Shown: piece by piece, positions 29,437 to 37,824 of the stretch
Layout of the letters: each line of letters starts with the position of its first letter
Position numbering within the stretch: position 1 is the stretch's first letter
Made by a program: the position numbers and the translations under genes
The notes under the pieces: model-generated
Seen by the model: the letters and a program-made list of their open reading frames with translations, nothing else
What the model was told of the DNA's origin: nothing
Database searches by the model: none
Assembly: GCF_013387495.1 (NCBI RefSeq)
Contig: NZ_JABZEE010000040.1
Coordinates: forward strand, 29,197 to 93,196
Direction of reading: 5' to 3'
Source: Streptomyces sp. PKU-EA00015
GTDB lineage: Bacteria > Actinomycetota > Actinomycetes > Streptomycetales > Streptomycetaceae
DNA: 64,000 nt

Positions 29437-29461
29437 GCCCTCGAGCTGGATGCTCGAGGGC
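29437..29461. terminator. Perfect bidirectional terminator
   Basis: A perfect 10-bp stem (29437-29446 with 29452-29461) closes a 5-base loop. It separates the convergent small secreted protein (stop 29415) and serine protease (stop 29483) genes. Confidence 0.85.
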
Positions 29462-29482
29462 CCTTCGGCTGTACGGGAAAGG

Positions 29483-30571
29483 CTAGCTGAGGGTGTTCGC
29501 GGTGTTGATGGTGTTCGCGGACTTCGAGTCGTACTCGCTGGAGAACACGTCGTCGTCGATGCGGACGCCGGTGTTGGGGTCATCCTCGTAGTGCGAGAAG
29601 TTGGCGATGATCTGCGGGTTGGTGGTGGACTTGCCCCGGATCCACGGGCCGCCGGAGGAGCCCTTGCCCTGGTCGCAGTCCATCTCCTTGCGGTCGTCGA
29701 TGAACGGGTCGTAGGGGCCGGCGTCGACGGTGTTGCCGTAGCAGTAGTACATCCGCTCGCCGATCATGTCGGTGCGGTTGTATCCCTCACCGGGGTAGCC
29801 CGCGGCGTATACGTCGTCGTACTCCTCGACGTTGTCGGCGAAGTAGTAGCCGAGAGCTCCAACGTTGTCCTGCAGCTTGCCGTGGGTGGGGTGGGGGTTG
29901 AGGACGAGGGCTGCGTAGTCAGCGTCGAAGGAGTCGCCGTTGTTCATCCAGTCGTCGTTGACGATCTTGTACTTGACACTCCAGGCGCCGAAGGGGGCGC
30001 TCCCGTCACGGTAGCCGGGGATGAAGTACATGTCGTTCATGAAGCCGGCCGATCCGCTTCCGTCGCCGAGGTGCGCGCAGTGGCCGGCGGTCCAGAGGGT
30101 GTTGCGGTTGCTGGAGACGATCACCGATGCGCTGCACTTGGATTCGGTGGTGGCGCCGGGCTTCTTGAAGAACAGCTTGCCGACGATGGAGTAGGACGGG
30201 CCGGTGGTGTAGGGGACTTCCTGCGCGACGGCGACTTCGGCGGCGGCCATCTGTGCAGTCGTGGTGGTGGTGGTGGTGCTGGTCTCGGGCTTGGCCGCGT
30301 TGGCGGAGGCGAAGATCTTTTTGCTGCCGGTGCGTGTGGCGTCGGGGCTGGTGGTGTGCTTGCCGCGGTTGGTGGGGGTGTATTCCTTGGCGTTCTTCAG
30401 GCGTTCGGGGGTCCAGTACTCGCGTATCTCGCGGTCGGTGCTGGTTTCCTTGGAGACGGTGACGCCGGTGGGTTCCTTCGCCTGGTTCTTCGGTGTGGCT
30501 CGTGCGGTGAGGGGGGTGAGGGCGAGGGCCGCGGTGGTGGCGACGAGGAGTGCTGTGCGGTGGATGCGCAT
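29483..30571 (-). CDS. Secreted trypsin-like serine protease (V8/S1 type)
   Basis: The 362-residue precursor has a Sec signal (RTALLVATTAALALTPLTARA), a pro-region of about 100 residues ending in a Thr-rich linker with seven Thr in a row, and a chymotrypsin-fold domain. The triad is His in LWTAGHCAHLG, Asp in SFDADYAALVL and Ser in GKGSSGGPWI. Family members are secreted and activated by pro-region removal. GGAAGGA precedes ATG 30571. Codon use is somewhat looser than average. Confidence 0.9.
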   Translation of the reverse strand: MRIHRTALLVATTAALALTPLTARATPKNQAKEPTGVTVSKETSTDREIREYWTPERLKNAKEYTPTNRGKHTTSPDATRTGSKKIFASANAAKPETSTTTTTTTAQMAAAEVAVAQEVPYTTGPSYSIVGKLFFKKPGATTESKCSASVIVSSNRNTLWTAGHCAHLGDGSGSAGFMNDMYFIPGYRDGSAPFGAWSVKYKIVNDDWMNNGDSFDADYAALVLNPHPTHGKLQDNVGALGYYFADNVEEYDDVYAAGYPGEGYNRTDMIGERMYYCYGNTVDAGPYDPFIDDRKEMDCDQGKGSSGGPWIRGKSTTNPQIIANFSHYEDDPNTGVRIDDDVFSSEYDSKSANTINTANTLS

Positions 30572-30971
30572 GGGCTCGTGTTCCTTCCGATGTTGATCTT
30601 GAGCCCGCATCCAAACACGATGATGATCAAATAAGTTGGAGGAACCTTGAGCATCCGGCGAAGAACTGTGCGACAACCACCGCGAGTTCACTGTCACTGG
30701 CCGGCAACCCGGCGCACACGCTGACACAGCCTTCTCTTCCGGGCTCCCGGGTGTGAGGAGTTGAGGTACAGGAAATCCCCGGGTACTTGCCTCGAGACCG
30801 CCCGGGTGCCGGCGCAATATGCCCGGCGGAAGCACACGAGGCGCCGCCGGAAGGGCGGGAGGCCGGGCCCGGAGCACGAGACCCGGGGGAGATGGATCCC
30901 CCGAGGTCCCCGTGGCCTTCGCTTGACCACCACCTTCAACGACGTCGTGCGCCCGCCCGTCACGGCTACGG
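30572..30971. other. Intergenic region without a supported gene
   Basis: This 400-bp stretch separates two co-directional secreted-enzyme genes. It must hold the protease promoter near 30600-30660, where AT content rises (CAAATAAG around 30630). The rest contains GC-rich short inverted repeats around 30745-30850, perhaps the terminator of the PLD-like gene. Open frames here lack ribosome sites and Streptomyces codon bias. Confidence 0.5.
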
Positions 30972-32297
30972 CTACGGCTGCGTGTTCTGCGCGTCGGAGA
31001 CCGCGCGCTGGGTGCGGAAGTTCTCCCGGTAGGCGTCGTACACCGAGGCGGTGGGGTGCCCGAGGTCCGTGGAGTCGTCCCACTTCAAGAGCGCCTCGTC
31101 GTTACCGACAAGGGCCGACTTGGTGTAGGTGTGGCTGCCGGTGAAGACGATCTTCTGGTTCTTCAAGCCCTTGTAGGTGCCCTCGACGAGCAGGTACTTG
31201 GTGTGGGTGGCGGTGTGCGTACCGCCGGCCGCGTCGTCCAGCTTGTGCAGGGCGACGCCGCCGTACCGGGTGGGCGTGTTGAGTATCTGCTCGACCGTAG
31301 TCCCCGACGCGTCGAGGTCGCGGTACACGATGTCCACGTAGCAGCCCGCGTCGTCCAGCTCCCACAGCTTCTGCGCGACCTCCGGACGGGTGATCCCGTG
31401 CATCGCGACGCGGATCACCGTGCGCCCGTCGGTGGTGCCGTAGCCGGGGTCGTTGCCGTGGCAGGCCGGCTTCCCGTCAACCGGGTTGTCCACCGTGCTG
31501 AGGATGTTGACGATGACGTCCGTGGTCGCCCGGGGGAAGAAATAGGCCTTGGCCCGGCCTGCCTGGGTGTCCATCAGCACGTCGGAGACCTGCTTGGACG
31601 GGTCCGCCTGCGCCTCGACCTGACGCCCGAAGTAGGCGGCGTAGGCACCGTACAGGACCGGGTTGTCGGCCACCGTCAAGGCGTCGTTCCAGGACTTCTG
31701 CCGGTCCCAGGTGGTCATGTTCGCGGAGGACTGCACGACCACGTTGTCCACCGGCACGGTGGCGGTGGCGCTGCCCGTGGTGCGGGAGAACAGGTAGAAC
31801 TTGTTGTGGTTGACGCTGGGCCAGCCGTCCGCCGGGTTCGGGTCCTTCGCCAGGCACGCCTGCTTGTCGGCGCACAGCCTCACCCAGGAGTTGCCCGAGC
31901 CGGCCGGCTTGTTCGCGAGCCCGGCGGCGAGCAGGTCGTACATCGGACCGCCCTCCCAGTGCCGGCGGGTCGCACTGTCCAGGATCACTTGGACGTTCAC
32001 CCCGCGCAGGTGCGCCGCGTTGAGCCGCTCCACCACCACTTTGGAGCCGAACACGTACGTGGAGATCTTGATGTCGGACCCTGGCACCGCGCCGTCGATG
32101 AGGCGGGCGAGGTGGTTGGGTATCGCGTCCCTCCGTGCGGGGTCGGGGCTGGTGGGGTCGTTGAACAGGGCATCGGTCGTCACCGCTGGAGCGGACGTGC
32201 CGCCGTCCGCGAGCGCGGGCACCGGCGCCGTGGCGCCGAGGAGGGCGAGGGCGGCTGCTGTCGTGGTCGCCGTCCGGGCGAGATTGATCTTCGTCAC
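30972..32297 (-). CDS. Secreted phospholipase D-like protein
   Basis: The 441-residue precursor starts at GTG 32297 with a Sec signal (ATTTAAALALLGATAPVPALA). It carries two HxK motifs of the PLD superfamily: VNHNKFYLFSRT and THTKYLLVEG. Each lies in a half with the order KISTYVFGS...HxK...SANMTTWDRQ (first) and VIRVAMHGI...HxK...TGSHTYTKSAL (second). The Asp of a canonical HKD is not obvious, so it may be a variant hydrolase. A secreted enzyme cutting phosphodiesters in lipids or nucleic acid is likely. It is the third secreted product in this segment. Confidence 0.82.
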   Translation of the reverse strand: MTKINLARTATTTAAALALLGATAPVPALADGGTSAPAVTTDALFNDPTSPDPARRDAIPNHLARLIDGAVPGSDIKISTYVFGSKVVVERLNAAHLRGVNVQVILDSATRRHWEGGPMYDLLAAGLANKPAGSGNSWVRLCADKQACLAKDPNPADGWPSVNHNKFYLFSRTTGSATATVPVDNVVVQSSANMTTWDRQKSWNDALTVADNPVLYGAYAAYFGRQVEAQADPSKQVSDVLMDTQAGRAKAYFFPRATTDVIVNILSTVDNPVDGKPACHGNDPGYGTTDGRTVIRVAMHGITRPEVAQKLWELDDAGCYVDIVYRDLDASGTTVEQILNTPTRYGGVALHKLDDAAGGTHTATHTKYLLVEGTYKGLKNQKIVFTGSHTYTKSALVGNDEALLKWDDSTDLGHPTASVYDAYRENFRTQRAVSDAQNTQP

Positions 32298-32494
32298 GAA
32301 CGGTGACCCTATTCACGCCCGGTTCAGCGGCCGCAACCGACCCCTGAGAACCGTCCCGGTGGTGTACGAGGCGCCGGGGACGGCAGATGTGTACGCCTAC
32401 GGTCCCTCGTGTCGGCCAAACAGTAGAAATCCAGGTTCGACGTCCGGCCCCGCAACCCCACCATCCCGCGTACGGTCAACGCCGTGTGAACACC

Positions 32495-32519
32495 CACCGG
32501 TCCTGGCGACGGACCGGTG
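32495..32519 (+). promoter_or_regulatory. Hairpin overlapping a proposed GTG start
   Basis: Perfect 9-base arms (32495-32503 and 32511-32519) flank a 7-base loop. The 3' arm includes the GTG proposed as the start of the anchored binding protein. If that start is right, the hairpin would hide it in the mRNA; otherwise it may be an operator and translation may begin at ATG 32538. Confidence 0.4.
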
Positions 32520-34193
32520 AATGCCGTCCGAACACTCATGGCAGCCGTCGCAGCTCCCGCTGACGCGCTCGTAATTTTGGCGCACATCGGTATCCGGACA
32601 GCACGGGAGTCGGCGGTGAACGGTTTTCCCTGGGAGTCGACGATCGCCATCCTCGGTCTGGCCATTCCGGTGGCGGCCGCGGCGTGGGAGTTCGCGCTCG
32701 TGGGCCGCAAGCGGCTCGGCTACCGGATCCAGATGGACACCACCGCGCCGGACGCGGCCGAGGCCCCGCACGCCGGGGTGCTGCGGCAGATGCAGCGGGA
32801 CGACGCCTCGCTGCGCGATCCCTCGTTCGCGCTGCTGCGCATCGAGAACAGCGGCTGGACCCTGATCGACTCCGACGACTACGTCTCGCAGGGCTCCGCC
32901 GAGGTCGGCATAGAGGTCCGCTTCCCGGGCCGTCAGGTCGTCGGCATGGTCGTGACCGAGATGAGCCACGACTACCTGCGCCGGTCCTTCGTGAACACGC
33001 CACGCGACGGTGTCCCCGCAGAGGCGGCCCCCGGCCTCGAGGTGATCGACGGCCGCATCACCCTCCCGAAGGTGGCCCTCAACCGCGGCAACCACTACAA
33101 GGTCCTCGCGGTCCTGGAACGCGAACAGGAGTTCACCGCCCCGGAGTTCCCCGACCCCGTGATCGTCGCCGGCATCAAGGGCGGGGTGCACGGCGGGTCG
33201 ATCAAGAAGACCGCGAGCCACGTCCTCGCCTCGAAGCCCGTCATGACGTTCATCGCCATGCTGGTCCTCGTGGCGGCCGCCCAGTCCCTGACCACGTTCA
33301 CCAGGGACGAGGTCCGGGCCGCCCCGCTGGACTGCGCCAAGGGGACGCTGGTCCTCTCCGGCTCCACCGCGTTCGCCCCCGTCGTGCGTGAGGCCGCGAA
33401 GCAGTACGAGAAGACGTGTCCGGACGCCCGCATCCCCCTCACCGAGAACTCCTTCAAGGGCAGCGTCGCCGGACTCGACTCGCTCGCCGCGGCCGGCAGG
33501 CGCGCGAAGCAGCAGGGCAGTGCCGGGCTCCCCGACCGGCTGGCGTTCACCGACGGGGTCAAGAGCGTCCGCCGCCCGCAACTGCTGCCGAGACCCGTCG
33601 CGTTGTCCCTGTTCACCCTGGTGGTCAACAAGGACGCCGGGGTCCAGGACCTCTCCCTGAAGCAGGTCAGGGAGATCTACACGGGCCGCGTCACCAACTG
33701 GCGGCAGGTCGGCGGCAACGATCTCCCCGTCCAGCTCGTCAGCCGCAACCCCGGCTCCGGCACCCGCTCCACGCTCGTCCAGCAGGTCCTCGGCGGCAAG
33801 GAGCTGATGGAGGTCACGGAAGGTGACTGCGTGGCCCTGGACGGGAGCAGACCGGGCCGCTGCGAGGTCGGTGACACCGGCACCCTCCTGGACGCCGTGG
33901 CCGCGACCCCCGGCGCGCTCGGCCACAGCGAGGTCGGCGCCACGCTCACCCGCGACGACCTCCAGCGGGTGCGGATCGACGGCTACGCGGCCACGCTGGA
34001 AGGCGCCGACGACGGCGCGTATCCGTACTGGCAGACCGAGTACGCCTACACCTACGGGGAGCCGCCCGCCGACTCGATCGCCGCCGGCTTCCTGCGCTAC
34101 CTGGCGAACGAGGTCGGCAAGGACATCCTCCGCGCCCAGGGCCACCGTCCCTGCGCCGAACTGGCGAAGCCGCTGCTCTGCCGCCCCACCTGA
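32517..34193 (+). CDS. Membrane-anchored protein with PstS-like binding domain
   Basis: The 558-residue protein is a fusion. TM1 lies at about residues 42-62, a soluble domain with no recognised family at 65-235, TM2 at about 241-260 (VMTFIAMLVLVAAAQSL), and a phosphate-binding-protein-like domain at 270-556. That last domain has LVLSGSTAFAPVVREAAKQY and SRNPGSGTRSTLVQQVL, typical of PstS/PBP-like-2 proteins. If basic residues after TM1 (GRKRLGYR) are cytoplasmic, the middle domain is inside and the binding domain outside. It might signal or sense an anion rather than import it, since no permease genes are adjacent. The start is uncertain (GTG 32517 or ATG 32538). Confidence 0.78.
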   Translation: MNAVRTLMAAVAAPADALVILAHIGIRTARESAVNGFPWESTIAILGLAIPVAAAAWEFALVGRKRLGYRIQMDTTAPDAAEAPHAGVLRQMQRDDASLRDPSFALLRIENSGWTLIDSDDYVSQGSAEVGIEVRFPGRQVVGMVVTEMSHDYLRRSFVNTPRDGVPAEAAPGLEVIDGRITLPKVALNRGNHYKVLAVLEREQEFTAPEFPDPVIVAGIKGGVHGGSIKKTASHVLASKPVMTFIAMLVLVAAAQSLTTFTRDEVRAAPLDCAKGTLVLSGSTAFAPVVREAAKQYEKTCPDARIPLTENSFKGSVAGLDSLAAAGRRAKQQGSAGLPDRLAFTDGVKSVRRPQLLPRPVALSLFTLVVNKDAGVQDLSLKQVREIYTGRVTNWRQVGGNDLPVQLVSRNPGSGTRSTLVQQVLGGKELMEVTEGDCVALDGSRPGRCEVGDTGTLLDAVAATPGALGHSEVGATLTRDDLQRVRIDGYAATLEGADDGAYPYWQTEYAYTYGEPPADSIAAGFLRYLANEVGKDILRAQGHRPCAELAKPLLCRPT

Positions 34194-34229
34194 GACCCTG
34201 ACGCGGGCGCTGACGGGCGGGGAAACGGG

Positions 34230-34679
34230 TCAGTGCGGCGGCAGGTCCAGCTCGGCCCGGACGGTCTTCCCCACGGGCACCCGGTCGAGGACCGCCCACC
34301 GGTCGGCCAGGCTCTCCACCAGCAGCAGCCCCCGCCCTCCGTCCGCGACGGCATCCGGCGCGGCCAGTCGGCCCGGAACGGGCGGCCGCCGCTCACCCCG
34401 TGTGTCCGAGACCTCGATACGCAGGGTGCCGGGCAACCGGGTGAGCCTCAGTTCGAAGTCCCGGCCCGGCACGCGCCCGTGTGTCACGGCGTTCGCGGCC
34501 AGTTCGGCGACGATCAGCGCGGTGGTGTCGGACGCGCCGCTGCCGTGCGGGAAACCCCACGCGTGCAGTTGATGGACAGCCAGGTGACGGGCGAGGCGTG
34601 CGCCGAGCGCGGTGGAGCTGAAGCGCTGGGCGAACGAACGTACGCTGCCCTGCAGTTGCGGGCTCATGGGTGGTCGCAT
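34230..34679 (-). CDS. HATPase_c anti-sigma-type ATP-binding protein
   Basis: The 149-residue protein has the GHKL ATPase fold of RsbW-like kinases. The N box is VAELAANAVTHG and the G1/G2 region is EVSDTRGERRPP and DGGRGLLLVESLADRW. Streptomyces genomes hold many such proteins next to XRE/DUF397 pairs. They may bind sigma or anti-anti-sigma proteins, or act with the regulator. It is divergent from the XRE gene, and the 161-bp gap contains a 27-bp palindrome. An in-frame ATG at 34667 is a possible alternative start. Confidence 0.88.
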   Translation of the reverse strand: MRPPMSPQLQGSVRSFAQRFSSTALGARLARHLAVHQLHAWGFPHGSGASDTTALIVAELAANAVTHGRVPGRDFELRLTRLPGTLRIEVSDTRGERRPPVPGRLAAPDAVADGGRGLLLVESLADRWAVLDRVPVGKTVRAELDLPPH

Positions 34680-34723
34680 ATGCCCACCGTGGTGGACTGT
34701 GGCCGCATTGTCCCAGATCAGCA

Positions 34724-34750
34724 ACCCGTACGCTGAGTCAGCGTACGGGT
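34724..34750. promoter_or_regulatory. 27-bp perfect palindrome between ATPase and XRE genes
   Basis: Two perfect 13-base arms (34724-34736 and 34738-34750) flank one G. A related half-site, GTACGGGT, recurs once more at about 34765. The site lies 45 bp before the ATPase start and 91 bp before the XRE start, so a bound regulator could control both. The adjacent XRE protein is the natural candidate for binding it. Confidence 0.65.
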
Positions 34751-34840
34751 ACCCGCGGTGGACAGTACGGGTAACCGACCGTGACCATGGGCGCGTTGCG
34801 GGGTTGCTCAGCACAGGTACGCGCGGGGAGGTGGCCGTAG

Positions 34841-35683
34841 ATGACGGCGGAGACGACAGGCGGCGGTTCGGGCGGGGAGCCGGAGGTCTCGGACAGCCTG
34901 AAGTCCTTCGGGGAGGTGGTCAAGGCCTTCCGGAAGCGGGCGCGCCTGACGCAGGAGGAGTTCGCGCCACGGGTGCGGTACTCGCTGCCGACGGTCGCCT
35001 CGATCGAACAGGGCAGGCGGTTTCCCCCGGCGGACTTCGTCGACCGGGCGGAGGAGGTACTGGACGCGTTCGGCACGATCAGGGGCGCGGCACGGCATCT
35101 GTCGCGGCGGCCGGGTCTGGCGAGCTGGTTCCGGCAGTGGGCGAGCCTGGAGGCGGAGGCGGTGAGCCTCTACACGTACGAGTGCCGGTTGATTCCGGGG
35201 CTGTTACAGACGGAGGCGTATGCGCGGACGCTGTTCGCCGAGCGCCTTCCGCCGTTGGGGGACGAGCAGATCGAGGCGCGGCTGGCCGCACGGACGGACC
35301 GCCAGCGGCTGCTGCGGGAGCGGCCGAACACGGCGTACGGCTTCATCCTGGAGGAGCATCTGCTTCTGCGGCGCGCGGGCGGTAGGCAGGTCACGCTGGA
35401 GCTCGTCGACCACATCCTGGACCTCGCCGAACTGCGCAACATCGAGATCCAGATCATGCCGCTGGTGCGGGAGAGCCACGCCGGGATGGACGGCCCCATG
35501 CGGCTGCTGGAGACCCCGGACAACCGCTGGCTCGGCTACTGCGAAGGGCAGGAGAGCGGCCAGTTCATCTCTGACCCGAAAGTGGTCAGCATGCTCCAGA
35601 TGCGGTATGCCAGGATGCGGTCACAGGCTCTTACCCTGGAGGACTCCCTGAGCCTGTTGCGGCAGATGCGAGGAGCGGTATGA
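34841..35683 (+). CDS. XRE-family regulator with DUF5753 domain
   Basis: The 280-residue protein has an N-terminal helix-turn-helix (about 25-75: FRKRARLTQEEFAPRVRYS, VASIEQGRRFPP). A DUF5753 domain (about 100-275) includes LIPGLLQTEAYARTLF and EIQIMPLVRESHAGMDGP. This is the WhiJ-like class, which controls development and secondary metabolism with small DUF397 partners. It overlaps the DUF397 gene by four bases (ATGA), so the two are translationally coupled. GGGGAGG lies before ATG 34841. Confidence 0.93.
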   Translation: MTAETTGGGSGGEPEVSDSLKSFGEVVKAFRKRARLTQEEFAPRVRYSLPTVASIEQGRRFPPADFVDRAEEVLDAFGTIRGAARHLSRRPGLASWFRQWASLEAEAVSLYTYECRLIPGLLQTEAYARTLFAERLPPLGDEQIEARLAARTDRQRLLRERPNTAYGFILEEHLLLRRAGGRQVTLELVDHILDLAELRNIEIQIMPLVRESHAGMDGPMRLLETPDNRWLGYCEGQESGQFISDPKVVSMLQMRYARMRSQALTLEDSLSLLRQMRGAV

Positions 35684-35928
35684 GCACCCCAGAACTGGCC
35701 TGGTTCAAGAGCAGCTACAGCGGCAGCTCCGGCGACTCCTGCGTCGAAGTCGCCCTCTCCTGGCACAAGTCCAGCTACAGCGGCAGCTCCGGCGACGACT
35801 GCGTCGAGGTCGCCGCCTGCCCCGACACCGTCCACGTCCGCGACTCCAAGGACACCGAGGGCCCCCACCTCGCCCTCTCCCCGGCCTCCTGGACGGCCTT
35901 CGTCCCGTTCGCCGCCGCCCGCGCCTAG
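35680..35928 (+). CDS. DUF397 protein with internally duplicated motif
   Basis: The 82-residue protein is the usual small partner of XRE/DUF5753 regulators. It normally carries one KSSYSGSSGDxCVEVA motif; here it is present twice, at residues 8-27 and 28-47, with a 20-residue period and nearly identical DNA. The rest (VHVRDSKDTEGP, LALSPASWTAFV) is a standard single copy. DUF397 proteins are thought to modulate the regulator. It shares the ATGA overlap with the XRE gene. Confidence 0.93.
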   Translation: MSTPELAWFKSSYSGSSGDSCVEVALSWHKSSYSGSSGDDCVEVAACPDTVHVRDSKDTEGPHLALSPASWTAFVPFAAARA

Positions 35929-35962
35929 TGCCCGGGCGCGGCACGCGTTCAGACGCCGGGCA
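35929..35962 (+). terminator. Hairpin after DUF397 gene
   Basis: Arms TGCCCGG (35929-35935) and CCGGGCA (35956-35962) start right after the DUF397 stop codon. The stem is only 7 bp with a partly paired loop. The remaining gap to 36142 has no convincing gene; a 65-codon minus-strand frame there lacks a ribosome site. Confidence 0.4.
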
Positions 35963-36142
35963 CGGTCCGGGGCGGCGCCGACGCCGGTATCGGCGCGCTT
36001 CGCCGAGGAGTTGGGGAATCCCTCCAGGTGCACGGTGAGCGAGCCACCACAGCGGCCGCCCGATCCGCCGTGGTGGGAGGGCTGGACCGACTACCGTCCG
36101 GCGCCGGGTATGTGCACCAGCCGAGCGCCGGCTCGGAAAAGT

Positions 36143-37102
36143 TCACCGGGACTGCGGATCCAGCCAGGGCCTGCGCCCCGGTCCGGTCGGGTGCGTGCCC
36201 GTGACGCCCATGACCACCGAGTAGAGGCTGGTCTCCGCGGCGATGAAGAGACGGTTGCGCTTGGCGCCGCCCCAGGTGATGTTGGCCACCGTCTCGGGGA
36301 CGTCGAGCCGCCCGATCAGAGTGCCGTCGGGGTCGTAGCAGTGCACTCCGTCGTCCATCGCGGCCGCCCAGAGTCGGCCGGCGTCGTCGAAGCGGAGGTT
36401 GTCGAAGCGGGCTGCCGCACGGTCCCCGGCTTCGGCGAAGATCTCGCCGTCCGACAGCGAGCCGTCATCGCGTACGTCGAAAACCCGGATGCAGCCCGCC
36501 CGGGTGTCGGAGACGAAGAGTTGCCGCTCGTCGGCGGAGAAGACGAGGCCGTTCGGGGCGCCGAAGCAGTCGGCGACCAGCTGCACTTCGCCAGTGTCGG
36601 GATCGATGCGGTAGACGTTGTTGGAGCCGATCTCGCTCTGCGCGCGCCAGCCCTCGTAGTCGCTGGTGATACCGAAGTCCGGGTCGGAGAACCAGATGGA
36701 GCCGTCGGACTTCACTGCCGCGTCGTTCGGGCTGTTCAGGCGCTTGCCCTGCCAGCGATCGGCCAGCACCATGAGCGTGCCGTCGTGTTCGGTTCGTGTC
36801 ACTCGGCGGTTGCCCTGCTCACAGGTGACCAGTCGGCCCTGGCGGTCGAGGGTGTTGCCGTTGGTGTGCCCGGCCGAGCGGCGAAAGACGCTGACGGCGC
36901 CGGTCTCCTCGTCCCAACGCAGCATCCGGTCGTTGGGTATGTCGCTCCAGATCACCTGCCGCCAGGCGGGCAGGTAGATCGGTCCCTCGGCCCAGCGGCA
37001 GCCGGTGTACAGGACCTCCAGGCCGTCATCGCCGTTCATACAGCGACCTGTACGGAACCGGTCGTCGAGCATCTCGTACAGCGCGGGGCGCTCACTGGTC
37101 AT
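36143..37102 (-). CDS. SMP-30/gluconolactonase-family protein
   Basis: The 319-residue protein is a six-bladed propeller of the SMP-30/LRE family. Signature parts are WAEGPIYLPAWRQVIWSDI near the start (metal-binding Glu), RLNSPNDAAVKSDGSIWFSDP (Asn and Asp ligands) and GAPNGLVFSADERQLFVSDT (Asp ligand). Known members are metal-dependent sugar lactonases. No signal peptide is seen. It is divergent from an Lrp-type regulator gene, 102 bp apart, which probably controls it. Confidence 0.9.
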   Translation of the reverse strand: MTSERPALYEMLDDRFRTGRCMNGDDGLEVLYTGCRWAEGPIYLPAWRQVIWSDIPNDRMLRWDEETGAVSVFRRSAGHTNGNTLDRQGRLVTCEQGNRRVTRTEHDGTLMVLADRWQGKRLNSPNDAAVKSDGSIWFSDPDFGITSDYEGWRAQSEIGSNNVYRIDPDTGEVQLVADCFGAPNGLVFSADERQLFVSDTRAGCIRVFDVRDDGSLSDGEIFAEAGDRAAARFDNLRFDDAGRLWAAAMDDGVHCYDPDGTLIGRLDVPETVANITWGGAKRNRLFIAAETSLYSVVMGVTGTHPTGPGRRPWLDPQSR

Positions 37103-37204
37103 GCGGGGCCCTTCCCATCCAGACGATACCGAATCTACTACGGCCTACAGCGCAGAGTGCAAGATGAGATATGGTCCCAGCAAGGCAAATCCGAATGGAG
37201 AGTT

Positions 37205-37657
37205 GTGGATCACATCGATCGTGAACTGCTGGCGCACCTCCAGCAGGACGCCACGCAGTCCTACGCCGCGCTGGGCCAGGCCGTGGGCCTCTCCGCCGGA
37301 GCGGCTCACGAACGCGTGCGGAAGCTGCGGGAACGCGGCGCAATCCGGCGCACCACCGTCGAGGTGGACCCGGTGGCGGTGGGCAACGCCGTCCTGGCCT
37401 ACGTAATGGTCAACTCCGTCTCGTGGATGGGTGATTCGGCGAAGAGCTTCGCCGCGCTCCCCGAGATCCTGGAGGCGCACGTCATCGCCGGCAGTGCATC
37501 GGTGCTGGTGAAGGTCAGGACCGCGACCACCGAGCAGTTGCAGGACGTGTTGCGGCGGATCTACGCGATCGACGGAGTCAGCGGTACGCAGGCCACGGTG
37601 GTGTTGGAGACCTTCTTCGAGCGGCCGGTCTCACCCCTGATCGCTGGTCAGGAGTGA
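37205..37657 (+). CDS. Lrp/AsnC-family transcriptional regulator
   Basis: The 150-residue protein starts at GTG 37205 with GGAGAG just before it. An N-terminal winged helix (IDRELLAHLQQDATQSYAALG, AHERVRKLRERGAIRRTT) is followed by a RAM ligand-binding domain with LEAHVIAGSASVLVKVRT and a C-terminal FFERPVSPL. Lrp proteins respond to amino acids or other small effectors. The divergent SMP-30 gene is the likely target. The 167 bp after the gene show nothing clear. Confidence 0.9.
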   Translation: MDHIDRELLAHLQQDATQSYAALGQAVGLSAGAAHERVRKLRERGAIRRTTVEVDPVAVGNAVLAYVMVNSVSWMGDSAKSFAALPEILEAHVIAGSASVLVKVRTATTEQLQDVLRRIYAIDGVSGTQATVVLETFFERPVSPLIAGQE

Positions 37658-37824
37658 TCTCGCGCGACCCTTTTGCCCCCGTGCCACCACCACCCCGGCG
37701 CGCCGGCCCGCTGCGGCGCTCAGGGTCGCCCCCGAACTGCCCGGGCCTGCGAAGTGGGCGGAGCTGTCCGTCGTTTGCGGCTGGTGACAGCGTTCTGTGA
37801 ACTGAAACGGTCAGGTCGCCCGCG

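Noticed and set aside
35949..36146. 65-codon minus-strand frame after DUF397
   Set aside because: No ribosome site, no family, and it lies in sequence of mixed codon bias.
36011..37204. Long plus-strand extension upstream of the Lrp gene
   Set aside because: It is the reverse of the SMP-30 gene; the Lrp fold begins at GTG 37205 with a ribosome site.
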